This document shows positions 9,461 through 18,139 of a stretch of DNA of 64,000 bases, one piece after another. How positions within the stretch are numbered: position 1 is the stretch's first letter; each line of letters starts with the position of its first letter. This DNA comes from Paracoccus litorisediminis. GTDB lineage: Bacteria; Pseudomonadota; Alphaproteobacteria; Rhodobacterales; Rhodobacteraceae. A model generated the notes under the pieces. That model saw only the letters and a program-made list of their open reading frames with translations. It had not been told where the DNA came from and searched no databases. The stretch covers positions 62,001 through 126,000 of the forward strand of contig NZ_WMIG01000011.1 in NCBI RefSeq assembly GCF_009711205.1, written 5' to 3'. Position numbers and translations under genes: made by a program.

Positions 9461-9495
9461 ATGCGGCGATAGACCTCTCGGTGCTACCGCCGCAT
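9461..9495 (-). terminator. Possible terminator after uraH
   Basis: ATGCGGCG (9461-9468) pairs with CGCCGCAT (9488-9495) downstream of the uraH stop on the minus strand. The loop is long (19 bases) and no clear T-run follows, so termination strength is doubtful. Confidence 0.4.
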
Positions 9496-9526
9496 TATTG
9501 GGTCCGCTAGGCTGGAATCCGGTAAA

Positions 9527-9877
9527 TCAGCTGCCGCGATAGGTTGAATAGCCGTAGGGCGAGATCAGCAGCGGGACGTGGTAATGGTCCTGCTCGGACA
9601 TGCCGAAGCGCAGCGGGATCTGGTCGAGGAAACGGGGTTTCGCGGCCTCATGGCCTTGGGCGTCGAGCCATGCGCCGACATGAAAGACCAACTCGTATTC
9701 GCCGGTTTCGAATTCGGCTGCGGGCAGGATTTGGGCATCGGTGCGGCCGTCATGGTTGGTGACGGTTTCCTTGATCAGGCGGCGTTCGGGGTCGAGGCGG
9801 TAAAGCTCGATCCGCATGCCTTGGGCGGGCGCGCCATTGGCGGTGTCGAGAACATGGGTGGTCAGAAAGCCGGTCAT
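9527..9877 (-). CDS. uraH: 5-Hydroxyisourate hydrolase (transthyretin-like)
   Basis: UraH hydrolyses 5-hydroxyisourate, made by PuuD, to OHCU. The 116-residue product has the family hallmarks: [10 protein letters not shown] at the N-terminus with H8, R45 in DGRT, H98/H100 in DHYHVP, and the terminal signature YRGS. The start is ATG at 9877 with GAAAGGA six bases upstream; longer open sequence upstream overlaps the preceding gene. It is the last gene of the permease - 8-oxoguanine deaminase - uraH operon, 11 bases after the deaminase stop. The next enzyme, OHCU decarboxylase, is not seen in the window. Confidence 0.95.
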   Translation of the reverse strand: MTGFLTTHVLDTANGAPAQGMRIELYRLDPERRLIKETVTNHDGRTDAQILPAAEFETGEYELVFHVGAWLDAQGHEAAKPRFLDQIPLRFGMSEQDHYHVPLLISPYGYSTYRGS

Positions 9878-9888
9878 CAAGGGTCCTT

Positions 9889-11229
9889 TCAATTGGCGAG
9901 GCGGATGGTGGCCGCGCGGGCCTGATTGTTCAATTTGCGGGTGTCGGCGGTCAGCAACTGGTGATCTCGGACCACCGCGCGGCCCTCGACATAGACGGAT
10001 TTCGCGCGCATCGGTGCGCAGAAGACCAGCGCCGCGACCGGGTCCCATTCGCCCGCCGCCGCCAGTTCGGTGATGTCCCACAGGACCAGATCGGCACGCT
10101 TGCCGGGTTCGAGGCTGCCAAGGTCGGTCCGGCCAAGGACGCGGGCACCGCCAAGGGTGGCGATCTCGAGCGCCTCGCGTGCGCCCATGGCGGCGGGGCC
10201 GTTTTTCAGCCGCGCCATCAGCATGGCCTGACGCGCCTCAAGGCCCAGATGCGAGCAGTCGTTCGAGGCCGAGCCATCGACACCCAGCCCCACCGGCACG
10301 CCCGCATCCCGCATCTGCCGGATCGGGGCGATGCCCGAGGCAAGCCGCGCGTTCGAGCAGGGGCAGTGGGCGACGCCGGTGCCGGTGCGGGCGAACAGGT
10401 CGATCTCCTTGTCCGAGAGCTTCACGCAATGGGCGTGCCAGACATCGTCTCCGGTCCAGCCGAGGCTTTCGGCGTAATCGCCGGGCAACATGCCGAAGTT
10501 CGCCAGCGAATAGGCGATGTCTTCGTCATTCTCGGCCAGATGGGTGTGCAGGCGCACGCCTTTCTCGCGGGCAAGGATCGCCGCGTCGCGCATCAACTCA
10601 CGGCTGACCGAGAAGGGCGAGCAGGGGGCGAGGCCCACCTGCACCATTGCGCCGGGGTTCGGGTCGTGGAAAGCCGAGATAAGGCGTTCGCTGTCCTTCA
10701 GGATCGAGGCCTCGGCCTCGACCAGAGAATCCGGGGGCAAGCCGCCCTTGCTTTCGCCGATGGACATGGCGCCGCGGGTGGCGTGGAAGCGGATGCCGAT
10801 CTCGGATGCAGCCTCGATGCTGTCGTCAAGCCGCGCGCCGTTGGGGAACAGGTAAAGGTGATCCGAGGAACAAGTGCAGCCGGATAGCGCCAGTTCCGCC
10901 AGCCCGATCTGCGCAGACAGGCGGATGTCGTGGGGCGTCATCCGCGCCCAGATCGGATAAAGCGTGCGCAGCCAGCCGAAAAGCGCCGCGTCCTGCGCGG
11001 CGGGCACAGCGCGGGTCAGGGTCTGGAACAGGTGGTGATGGGTGTTGATCATGCCGGGGGTGACGACGCAGCCCTTGGCCTCGACCACCTCGGCACCTTC
11101 CGAGGGCAGGTTCGTGCCGATGGCGAGGATAACCCCGCCATCGATCAACACGTCTCCGCCCGCGATCTCGCGCCGGGTTCCGTCCATGGTGACGACCACC
11201 TCGGCCTTGCGGATCAGGGTTCGGGTCAT
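9889..11229 (-). CDS. 8-Oxoguanine deaminase (amidohydrolase)
   Basis: The 446-residue metal-dependent amidohydrolase most resembles 8-oxoguanine deaminases, which convert 8-oxoguanine to urate. Zinc ligands are H64 and H66 in [16 protein letters not shown], with a further set in [11 protein letters not shown] (about residue 230) and the VDGSASND aspartate (about 320). The ATG at 11229 has GGAAGAAG upstream and matches the family N-terminus; an earlier in-frame ATG lies inside the permease gene. Position between a nucleobase permease and uraH supports urate formation as its role. Relatives act on hydroxyatrazine or isocytosine, so substrate is inferred. Confidence 0.85.
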   Translation of the reverse strand: MTRTLIRKAEVVVTMDGTRREIAGGDVLIDGGVILAIGTNLPSEGAEVVEAKGCVVTPGMINTHHHLFQTLTRAVPAAQDAALFGWLRTLYPIWARMTPHDIRLSAQIGLAELALSGCTCSSDHLYLFPNGARLDDSIEAASEIGIRFHATRGAMSIGESKGGLPPDSLVEAEASILKDSERLISAFHDPNPGAMVQVGLAPCSPFSVSRELMRDAAILAREKGVRLHTHLAENDEDIAYSLANFGMLPGDYAESLGWTGDDVWHAHCVKLSDKEIDLFARTGTGVAHCPCSNARLASGIAPIRQMRDAGVPVGLGVDGSASNDCSHLGLEARQAMLMARLKNGPAAMGAREALEIATLGGARVLGRTDLGSLEPGKRADLVLWDITELAAAGEWDPVAALVFCAPMRAKSVYVEGRAVVRDHQLLTADTRKLNNQARAATIRLAN

Positions 11230-11242
11230 GTGCTTCTTCCTT

Positions 11243-12724
11243 TCAGTGCGCTTCGGCGGCGTGGCCAGCGGCGCGGATATCATCCTCGGTCGCGTGGGGC
11301 GCACCGTTGAAGTACCAGTTCAGCGCCACCGCCGAAAGCGTCGCCAGCAGGATGCCGGAATGGATCAGCGGGTGCAAAGCATGCGGCATCCATTGGTTGA
11401 AATCGGGCGCGACCATCGGGATCATCGCCATCCCCAGCGAGATCGCGACCACGAACAGGTTGTGCCGGTTGCCCGCGAAATCGACATTCGCAAGGATGCG
11501 GATGCCGGTCGCCGCGACCATGCCGAACATGACCAGACCCGCGCCGCCCAGAACGGTGGTCGGCAGGCTTTCGACCAGCGCGCCCATTTTCGGGATCAGG
11601 CCCAGCACGATCATGATCGCGCCGCCCGCCACGCAGACAAACCGAGAGCGGATGCCGGTCACGCCGACAAGGCCGACGTTCTGGCTGAAGGACGTATAGG
11701 GGAAGGTGTTGAACAGCCCACCCAGTGCCGTGCCCAGACCGTCGACGCGAAGCCCGGCCGACAGGGTTTTCGGCGTGACCTTGCGGTTGCAGATCTCACC
11801 CAGAGCCAGGAACATGCCGGTCGATTCCACCATGGTCACGAACATGACCAGGATCATCGTCGCGATCATCACCGGGTCAAAGATCGGCATGCCGAAATGG
11901 AAGGGGCGGATGGGCGCGAACCAGGCTGCTTCGGACACGGCACCGAAATGCATCATGCCCATGCTGGCGGCCAGCACACCGCCGCCGATGATGCCCAGAA
12001 GCACCGCGATGTTCGAGATGAAGCCGCGACCGAAGCGCGACAGCAGCAGGATCGAGCCCAGCACCACCAAACCGATGATGATGTTCTGGCTCGAGGCATA
12101 GGCCGGGTTCGGGACCGTTGGCAGCAGCTTGAGGCCTTCGGGGGCCGAGCCTGCGGCGATGGCGGCGTTCAGCCATTCCTGCTGGGCGGGGTCAACCAGC
12201 TTCGGCGCGGTCGGGCCGAAGGGCAGGCCAAAGATCCAGTTGATGCCGATGGGCATCAGGCTGACGCCGATGGCGAGGATCACCGTGCCCGTCACCACGC
12301 TGGGAAAGAAGCGCAGCAGGCGGCTGACAAAGGGCGCAAGAAAGATCGAGATGACACCGGCGGCGATGATTGCGCCGAACAGCATCCGCGCACCCTCGGC
12401 CCCCGGCTGGGCGCTGGCGATCGACACCATCGGACCGACGGCGGCAAAGGTCACGCCCATCATCACCGGCAGGCGGATGCCGAACCATTGCGTCGCGCCC
12501 AGCGACTGGATGATCGAGACCAGACCGCAGACGAACAGGTCCGCCGAAATCAGAAAGGCCACGTCCTGCGGCGACAGCTGCAGGGCGCGGCCCACGATCA
12601 GGGGGACGGCGATGGCTCCGGCATACATGACCAGCACATGCTGGAAACCCAGCGTGAACAGGCGTGGAGCCGGCAGGATTTCCTCGACCGGATCAATGAC
12701 CCGGCCGGCGGTTTCGTGTGACAT
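11243..12724 (-). CDS. Nucleobase:cation symporter-2 family permease (xanthine/urate)
   Basis: This 493-residue inner-membrane protein belongs to the NAT/NCS2 family and probably imports xanthine or urate with protons. The family signature appears as QNVGLVGVTGIRSR, and the N-terminal LFTLGFQHVLVMYAGAIAVP is typical of the UraA/PbuX fold; about 12-14 transmembrane helices are evident. It heads a three-gene purine operon with the deaminase and uraH and starts 33 bases after bhcD on the same strand, with no convincing terminator between. Uracil specificity is possible from sequence alone but unlikely in this context. Confidence 0.9.
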   Translation of the reverse strand: MSHETAGRVIDPVEEILPAPRLFTLGFQHVLVMYAGAIAVPLIVGRALQLSPQDVAFLISADLFVCGLVSIIQSLGATQWFGIRLPVMMGVTFAAVGPMVSIASAQPGAEGARMLFGAIIAAGVISIFLAPFVSRLLRFFPSVVTGTVILAIGVSLMPIGINWIFGLPFGPTAPKLVDPAQQEWLNAAIAAGSAPEGLKLLPTVPNPAYASSQNIIIGLVVLGSILLLSRFGRGFISNIAVLLGIIGGGVLAASMGMMHFGAVSEAAWFAPIRPFHFGMPIFDPVMIATMILVMFVTMVESTGMFLALGEICNRKVTPKTLSAGLRVDGLGTALGGLFNTFPYTSFSQNVGLVGVTGIRSRFVCVAGGAIMIVLGLIPKMGALVESLPTTVLGGAGLVMFGMVAATGIRILANVDFAGNRHNLFVVAISLGMAMIPMVAPDFNQWMPHALHPLIHSGILLATLSAVALNWYFNGAPHATEDDIRAAGHAAEAH

Positions 12725-12757
12725 GGTTCTCCTCCCTTGTCTTGCTTCGGCCCCTGG

Positions 12758-13720
12758 TCAGATTTCGACCTTCTGGGCCAGCCCCTTTTCCTGGGCCAGT
12801 TTCACGACGGCGCGGGCCACGGCGAGGTCTTGCAGACCGACGCCGGTGCCGTCGAAAATCGTCAGCTCGGCATCCCCGCGTCCGGGGTGGCTGCCGTTCA
12901 CCACTGCGCCGATCTGGGTGATTGCCTCCTCTGCAATCAGCCCAGCCGCAATGGCGTGCTGGAATTCACCGATGGCCACGGATTGCGCGACCTCATCGGT
13001 GAACAGGCCGGCGCGGGCGACCAGCGCCGGGTCAAGTTCCTGCTTGCCCTTGGTGTCGGTGCCCATGGCCGCGATATGGGTCGGACCCTGCACATGGCCG
13101 TCCATCAGCAGCGGCGAAAAGGCTGAGGTGATCGAGATGATCACGTCGGCTTCCGCGCCAAGCCGCGGCAGGTCCACCGCCTCGAAGGGCAGGCCCAGTT
13201 CGGCAGCAGTGTCGGCCAGACGGGTCAGCATCTCGGGGTGGGGGTTCCAGCCGATGACCTTCTCGAAGTCATGGACGCGGGCGGCGGCACGCATTTGGAA
13301 GGCCGATTGATGGCCTGCGCCGATCATGCCCAGCACCTTGGCACCCTTGGGCGCCAGATACTTTATCGACACTGCCGAGGCCGCCGCCGTACGCAGGGCG
13401 GTCAGCAGGTTCCCCCCGACCGCCGCCGCGACCCTCCCGGTATCGGCGTCGAACAGGAAGACCGTCGACTGGTGATTGATCAGCCCGTGTTTCTGGTTCT
13501 GCGGCCAATAGCCTCCGGCCTTCAGTCCCAGCGTCAGGGCGGCTCCGTCGAAGCCGCCCTTGAAGCCGTAAAGCGCATCGTCATGGCCGATCGCCTCGCG
13601 CACCACGGGGAAGTTATAGGCCCGGTCGGCGGCCATGGCGGCAAAGACCGCCTCGACCGCGTCATAGGCGGCTTCGGGGGTCATCAGCCCCCCGATTTCC
13701 TTTTCCGCGACGACCAGCAT
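12758..13720 (-). CDS. bhcD: Iminosuccinate reductase BhcD
   Basis: BhcD reduces iminosuccinate to L-aspartate with NADH, regenerating the amino donor of the beta-hydroxyaspartate cycle. The 320-residue protein belongs to the ornithine cyclodeaminase / mu-crystallin family: K67 in GLKAGGYW corresponds to the conserved active-site lysine, and the Rossmann motif MIGAGHQSAFQ starts near residue 132. The ATG at 13720 overlaps the bhcC stop by one base (TGATG); a TTG one codon earlier is also possible. The name rests on the complete bhcABCD order rather than on family alone, which would only say ornithine cyclodeaminase-like. Confidence 0.93.
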   Translation of the reverse strand: MLVVAEKEIGGLMTPEAAYDAVEAVFAAMAADRAYNFPVVREAIGHDDALYGFKGGFDGAALTLGLKAGGYWPQNQKHGLINHQSTVFLFDADTGRVAAAVGGNLLTALRTAAASAVSIKYLAPKGAKVLGMIGAGHQSAFQMRAAARVHDFEKVIGWNPHPEMLTRLADTAAELGLPFEAVDLPRLGAEADVIISITSAFSPLLMDGHVQGPTHIAAMGTDTKGKQELDPALVARAGLFTDEVAQSVAIGEFQHAIAAGLIAEEAITQIGAVVNGSHPGRGDAELTIFDGTGVGLQDLAVARAVVKLAQEKGLAQKVEI

Positions 13721-14883
13721 CAATAACCCTTTCCGCGGGCGCTGACCGGCCAGACGGTCTCGACCTTGCCGTTCCGCACACCGACATACCAGTCATGGAC
13801 GTTGCAGGTCGGGTCGCAATGGCCGGGGACAAGGCGCAGCTTTTCATTGACCTTGAGGACGCCCTTGGGGTCCGCGATCACGCCATGCTCGTCCGAGCAT
13901 TTGACATATTCCACGTCATCGCGGCCATAGATGAAGGGCAACCCGCTATCGACCGATTGCGCCTTGAGGCCCGCATCGCAGATCGCCTTGTCAGGCTTGG
14001 CGTGGGACATGACCGAGGTCAGAATGAACAGCGCGTTTTCCCATTCGCCCTTGTCGATGCGATGGCCACCCTCGTCCTTGATGCGGCCATAATCGGCATC
14101 CATGAAGGCGTAGGAGCCGCATTGCAGTTCGTTATAGACGCCGGAATTGCTCTCGAAATAATAGCTGCCGGTGCCGCCGCCCGAGACGAGTTCCGGCGAA
14201 AGCCCCGCTTCCTCCAGCGCCGCCACGGCTTCCTTGACCTGCGCGATGGCGGCGTCCAGCTTGGCCTTGCGGTCGATGAAGCTTTCCATGTGCTGCATCG
14301 CGCCCTGATAGGCCTGAATGCCGGTGAATTTCAGCCCCGGTGCTGCATCGACGGCCTTGGCGATCTGAACCACCGCTGCCGCAGTGGTCACGCCGCAGCG
14401 GCCCGCGCCGCAGTCGATCTCGATAAAGACCTCCAGCTGGGTCCCGTGACGCTGCGCGGCCGCCGACAGGTCGGCGACGTTTGCCACGTCATCGACGCAG
14501 ACAATGATCCGCGTGCCCAGCTTCGGCAGCCGGGCAAGGCGGTCGATCTTGGCCGGATCGCGGACCTGGTTCGACACAAGGATGTCCTTGATGCCGCCAC
14601 GGGCAAAGACCTCGGCCTCGGAGACCTTCTGGCAGCAGACGCCCGCAGCACCACCCAGTTCCTGCTGCAATTTCTGCACGTCGACCGACTTGTGCATCTT
14701 GCCGTGGCTGCGGTGGCGCATGCCGTGCGCCTTGGCGTAATCGCCCATCTTCCTGATGTTACGCTCCAGCGCGTCCAGATCGAGGATCAGGCAAGGCGTC
14801 TGGATATCGGCCTCGGCCATGCCGGGCAGGGCGGGGATGTCATAGCCGACTTCGAAACCGGCGAAATCTGTCTTGGCGTTCAT
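13720..14883 (-). CDS. bhcC: 3-Hydroxy-D-aspartate aldolase BhcC
   Basis: BhcC condenses glycine and glyoxylate to (2R,3S)-beta-hydroxyaspartate, the carbon-carbon bond-forming step of the cycle. The 387-residue length equals that of the Paracoccus D-threonine aldolase-like enzyme. The fold-III PLP lysine is K62 in RSHGKMHKS, and the divalent metal site is formed by H355 and D357 in PGHCDP near the C-terminus. It lies between bhcB (10-base gap) and bhcD (one-base overlap). All expected catalytic residues are present. Confidence 0.96.
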   Translation of the reverse strand: MNAKTDFAGFEVGYDIPALPGMAEADIQTPCLILDLDALERNIRKMGDYAKAHGMRHRSHGKMHKSVDVQKLQQELGGAAGVCCQKVSEAEVFARGGIKDILVSNQVRDPAKIDRLARLPKLGTRIIVCVDDVANVADLSAAAQRHGTQLEVFIEIDCGAGRCGVTTAAAVVQIAKAVDAAPGLKFTGIQAYQGAMQHMESFIDRKAKLDAAIAQVKEAVAALEEAGLSPELVSGGGTGSYYFESNSGVYNELQCGSYAFMDADYGRIKDEGGHRIDKGEWENALFILTSVMSHAKPDKAICDAGLKAQSVDSGLPFIYGRDDVEYVKCSDEHGVIADPKGVLKVNEKLRLVPGHCDPTCNVHDWYVGVRNGKVETVWPVSARGKGY

Positions 14884-14892
14884 GTCAGGTCC

Positions 14893-15852
14893 TCACATCC
14901 AGGGCAGGCGGTCAAGATCGACATTGCCGCCGGTGATGATGATGCCGACGCGCTGGCCGGCGAAGATGTCGCGATTCTTGATGATGGTGGCCAGCGGCAC
15001 GGCGCTGCTGGGCTCCATCACGATTTTCATGCGCTTCCAGATCAGCTTCATCGCTTCGACGATCTCATCCTCGGTCGCGGTCAGCACGTCGGCAACGTGG
15101 TTCTGGACGAAATGCCAGGTCAATTCCTTGAGCGGCACTTTCAGCCCGTCGGCCACGGTCTCGGGCGCGTCATCGGCGATGATGTGACCGGCGCGGAAGC
15201 TGCGTGCGGCGTCATCGGCATTCAGCGGCTCGGCGGCAAAGACACGGGTCTTTGGCGCAAGGTTCGAGAGCGTCAGGCAGGTCCCCGAGACCATGCCGCC
15301 GCCACCGATCGGTGCCACCACCGCGTCAAGACCGGCCACCTGCTCGATCAGTTCGGCGCTGCAGGTCGCCTGACCGGCGATCACCCGCCAGTCATTGTAG
15401 GGATGGACGAACTCGGCCCCGGTTTCGGCGACGACCTCGGCAAAGACCGCCTCGCGCGAGGTGGTCGAGGGTTCGCATTCCACCACCCGCGCGCCATAGC
15501 CGCGAACCGCATCCTTCTTGGCCTGCGGCGCGGTGCGCGGCATGACCACGGTGCAGGGGATGCCCCGGCGACCGGCGGCATAGGCCAGGCAAGAGCCGTG
15601 GTTGCCGCTGGAATGGGTGGCGACGCCGCGCGCCGCCTGTTCATCGGTCAGGCCAAAGACCGCATTGCTGGCGCCGCGTGCCTTGAAGGCGCCGGCCTTT
15701 TGCAGGTTCTCGCATTTGAAGAACAGCTCGGCCCCGGTCAGTTCATTGATGAAACGAGAGGTCAGGACCGGCGTCACATGCACATGCGGGGCGATACGCG
15801 TCCGCGCGGCCAGCATGTCATCGAGGGTCGGAATATACATGGCGTCCTTCAT
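14893..15852 (-). CDS. bhcB: Beta-hydroxyaspartate dehydratase BhcB
   Basis: BhcB removes water from beta-hydroxyaspartate to give iminosuccinate. The 319-residue protein is a fold-II PLP enzyme of the threonine/serine dehydratase family: the Schiff-base lysine is K57 in GAFKARGA, the substrate-binding loop is THSSGNHGS (about residues 79-87), and the phosphate-binding glycine loop is PIGGGGMVSG (about 176-185). A start at M5 (15840) is possible. It begins two bases after bhcA and is the second gene of the operon. By family alone it could be called a threo-3-hydroxyaspartate ammonia-lyase. Confidence 0.94.
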   Translation of the reverse strand: MKDAMYIPTLDDMLAARTRIAPHVHVTPVLTSRFINELTGAELFFKCENLQKAGAFKARGASNAVFGLTDEQAARGVATHSSGNHGSCLAYAAGRRGIPCTVVMPRTAPQAKKDAVRGYGARVVECEPSTTSREAVFAEVVAETGAEFVHPYNDWRVIAGQATCSAELIEQVAGLDAVVAPIGGGGMVSGTCLTLSNLAPKTRVFAAEPLNADDAARSFRAGHIIADDAPETVADGLKVPLKELTWHFVQNHVADVLTATEDEIVEAMKLIWKRMKIVMEPSSAVPLATIIKNRDIFAGQRVGIIITGGNVDLDRLPWM

Positions 15853-15854
15853 CC

Positions 15855-17045
15855 TCAGGCAGCCTTCCGCAGTGCCGAAACCGTCGACTGGCGATAATGT
15901 TCCTGCGCCGCGGCGACACCCGAACCCAGCCGCACCGGCAAGCCCAGATCGACCATGACCATTTCCGCGACCGCAAGGCCCGACAGCGCCATGGCGTCGG
16001 TCAGGCTGCCCAGATGGCCGATGCGGAAGACCTTGCCCGCGACCTCGCCCAGACCGGTGCCGAAGGCCATGTCATAGGTTTCCAATGCGTGGCTGACGAT
16101 GCGGTTGGCATCAAACCCGTCCGGCACGCGGATGGCGCTGACCGTGTCGGAATACAGGTCGGGCCGCGCGGCGCACAGTTTCAGCCCCCAGGCATCGACC
16201 GCGGCGCGAATGCCGCCCGCAATGCGGTGATGACGGGCAAAGACGTTTTCCAGCCCTTCGGACAGGATACGCTCGCAGGCCGCGTTCAGCCCGTTGATCA
16301 GGCCGACGGGCGGCGTATAGGGATAGCCGTTGCGGGCATAGCCGGTGGCCATATCGCGGATGTCAAAGAAGGTGCGCGGCAGCTTTGCTGTCTCGACCGC
16401 CGCCATGGCTTTCGGCGAAAAGGCGACAATCGCCAGGCCGGGGGGCAGCATGAAGCCCTTTTGGCTGCCGGTGACGGCGATATCGACGCCCCATTCGTCC
16501 ATGCGGAAATCCATCGACCCGATCGAGCTGACGCCATCGACGAACAGCAGCGCCGGGTGACGCGCCGCATCCAGCGCGCGGCGGATCGCGGCGATGTCGG
16601 ATTTCACGCCCGTTGCGGTCTCGTTATGGGTGGCTAGAACGACGCGGATTTCGTGGCCCTTGTCGGCGGTCAGGATTTCCTCGAAGCGGGCGGCGGGAAT
16701 GCCTTCGCCCCACGGAACCTCGATATGGGTCACGTCCAGACGGTGGCGCTGGCACATGTCGATCCAGCGGTGGCTGAACATGCCGTTGCGGGCCGCCAGC
16801 ACCTTGTCGCCGGGCGAGAGCGTGTTGGTGAGCGCGGTTTCCCAACCGCCGGTTCCGGTCGAGGGGAACAGAAAGACCTGCGCCTGGTCGGTCTTCAGCA
16901 CCTTTTTCACGCCCTCCAGCGCGGGATGCAGCATCCGCCCGAAAACCGGCGAGCGGTGGTCGATGGTGGGCATGTCCACCGCCTTGCGCAGTTCCTCGGG
17001 GATATTGGTAGGGCCGGGAATGAAGATGGGGTTCTGACTGGTCAT
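15855..17045 (-). CDS. bhcA: Aspartate-glyoxylate aminotransferase BhcA
   Basis: BhcA transfers the amino group of L-aspartate to glyoxylate, giving glycine and oxaloacetate, the net product of the cycle. The 396-residue class V (fold I) aminotransferase has the FIPGPTNIPEELRKA start typical of serine/alanine-glyoxylate aminotransferases, the PLP phosphate loop PSTGTGGWE (61-69) and K196 in GSQKGFMLPPG. The ATG at 17045 is preceded by a perfect AGGAGG. It is the promoter-proximal gene of bhcABCD, divergent from bhcR. Alone it could be called serine-glyoxylate aminotransferase; the operon fixes the role. Confidence 0.96.
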   Translation of the reverse strand: MTSQNPIFIPGPTNIPEELRKAVDMPTIDHRSPVFGRMLHPALEGVKKVLKTDQAQVFLFPSTGTGGWETALTNTLSPGDKVLAARNGMFSHRWIDMCQRHRLDVTHIEVPWGEGIPAARFEEILTADKGHEIRVVLATHNETATGVKSDIAAIRRALDAARHPALLFVDGVSSIGSMDFRMDEWGVDIAVTGSQKGFMLPPGLAIVAFSPKAMAAVETAKLPRTFFDIRDMATGYARNGYPYTPPVGLINGLNAACERILSEGLENVFARHHRIAGGIRAAVDAWGLKLCAARPDLYSDTVSAIRVPDGFDANRIVSHALETYDMAFGTGLGEVAGKVFRIGHLGSLTDAMALSGLAVAEMVMVDLGLPVRLGSGVAAAQEHYRQSTVSALRKAA

Positions 17046-17071
17046 TGTGCTTCCTCCTGCACTTGTGTCCC

Positions 17072-17100
17072 AGCCTAGGCGCAGCTGTCCATTCCGGCAA
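17072..17100 (-). promoter_or_regulatory. Candidate bhcA promoter
   Basis: On the minus strand TTGCCG (17100-17095) and TAGGCT (17077-17072) are separated by 17 bases, about 30 bases before the bhcA start and just before AGGAGG. The hexamers are moderate matches to sigma-70 boxes; the -35 TTG is strong for this clade. Palindromes lie immediately upstream of the -35. Confidence 0.45.
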
Positions 17101-17101
17101 T

Positions 17102-17150
17102 TTTTCTGAAAAGTATTTCGCAATGGCGGAAAATATGTTAATTTCTTAAC
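17102..17150. promoter_or_regulatory. Cluster of palindromes, candidate BhcR operator
   Basis: Three inverted repeats are packed upstream of the candidate bhcA promoter: TTTTC-T-GAAAA (17102-17112), TTTCGC-AATG-GCGGAAA (17116-17132, one mismatch/bulge) and GTTAA-TTTC-TTAAC (17137-17150, perfect arms). The surrounding DNA is AT-rich for this genome. In P. denitrificans BhcR is known to bind the bhcA-bhcR intergenic region and to respond to glyoxylate; which repeat is the site is inferred. Confidence 0.5.
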
Positions 17151-17188
17151 CGAATCAGATATTTGCTGTTTTCCACACCAGATTTTCG

Positions 17189-17208
17189 ATATTCAATCGG
17201 ATTGATAT
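17189..17208. promoter_or_regulatory. Palindrome upstream of bhcR
   Basis: CAATC-G-GATTG (17194-17204) is flanked by ATAT on both sides, giving a 20-base near-perfect palindrome with one extra T. It ends 21 bases before the bhcR start codon, so it could serve autoregulation. Function is inferred from position. Confidence 0.4.
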
Positions 17209-17229
17209 GCAGTCGAAAGGATTTCTTGA

Positions 17230-18051
17230 ATGTCATCCGCACCGCGCAAAAGGGGGCGTCCGAAAAGCAGGGCCGAGGGCAGTGAGGACACTGGCGGCGT
17301 CCGTGCCCTGGAACGGGCGCTGGATGTGCTGGACGTGATCGCCTCGGGCAATGGCCTGACGTTGAGCGAGATTGCCCAGCAACTGGGGCAGGCGCCCTCG
17401 ACCGTCCATCGGGTGCTGGTGACACTGGCCGCGCGCGGTATGGCCGAAACCGACGGGCAGAATCAGGCGTGGCAGATCGGCCCGACCGCATTTCGCCTGG
17501 GATCGGCCTTCATGCGGCGCGCCGGTCTGGTCGAACGCGCCCGTCCGGTCCTGCGCCGCCTGATGGAGGAAACCGGAGAGACTGCCAATCTGGGCATCCT
17601 GAACGGCGATGCCGTGCTGTTCATCAGTCAGGCCGAGACGCATGAAACCATCCGCGCCTTCTTTCCGCCGGGCACCCGTTCGCCGCTGCATGCCTCGGGG
17701 ATTGGCAAGGCGCTGCTCGCCTATGCCCGCCCGCAGCATCTGCGCCAGTTGATCCCCGGATTGCGGCTGGACCGTTTCACGCCGACGACGCTTTGCGCCC
17801 CCGAGACGCTGACCGCCGATCTGGCTTTGACGCGGACGCGCGGCTATGCGCTGGACAATGAGGAGCGCGCACCGGGAATGCGCTGCATCGCCGCGCCGAT
17901 CTTCGATTTCGGCGGCGAGGCCGCGGCTGGGATCTCGGTCTCGGGGCCGTTGCATCGGATGAGCGACGCGCGGCTGGACGGCATCGCCCGCGCGGTCATA
18001 TCCGCTGCGCGCGAGTTGTCGGCAGGGGCAGGGCCTGCGGGCAACGGCTGA
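17230..18051 (+). CDS. bhcR: IclR-family regulator BhcR of the beta-hydroxyaspartate cycle
   Basis: The 273-residue protein has a basic N-terminus (RKRGRPKSR), an IclR winged helix domain (about residues 22-80; [19 protein letters not shown] at 40-58) and an IclR effector domain with [14 protein letters not shown] near 155-168. It is divergent from bhcA across 184 bases that contain several palindromes. In Paracoccus the orthologue binds this region and senses glyoxylate. The ATG has GAAAGGA eight bases upstream. Sequence shows the family; the regulatory target is established for the orthologous locus. Confidence 0.93.
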   Translation: MSSAPRKRGRPKSRAEGSEDTGGVRALERALDVLDVIASGNGLTLSEIAQQLGQAPSTVHRVLVTLAARGMAETDGQNQAWQIGPTAFRLGSAFMRRAGLVERARPVLRRLMEETGETANLGILNGDAVLFISQAETHETIRAFFPPGTRSPLHASGIGKALLAYARPQHLRQLIPGLRLDRFTPTTLCAPETLTADLALTRTRGYALDNEERAPGMRCIAAPIFDFGGEAAAGISVSGPLHRMSDARLDGIARAVISAARELSAGAGPAGNG

Positions 18052-18139
18052 TGGCCGGAAAACGCCGCATTTGATGGACGGATCATTGCCTGCGCGCCGC
18101 GCCTGCGCTATCGGGACGCAAAGCAAAGGAGCCCCGCAC

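Noticed and set aside
13795..15897. A 700-codon open frame antisense to bhcC and bhcB
   Set aside because: Same reason: the sense strand encodes PLP enzymes with all catalytic residues, and the antisense product has no motif.
17137..17150. TTAA-N4-TTAA as a CtrA site before bhcA
   Set aside because: The spacer is four bases, not seven; it is better treated as a candidate BhcR palindrome.
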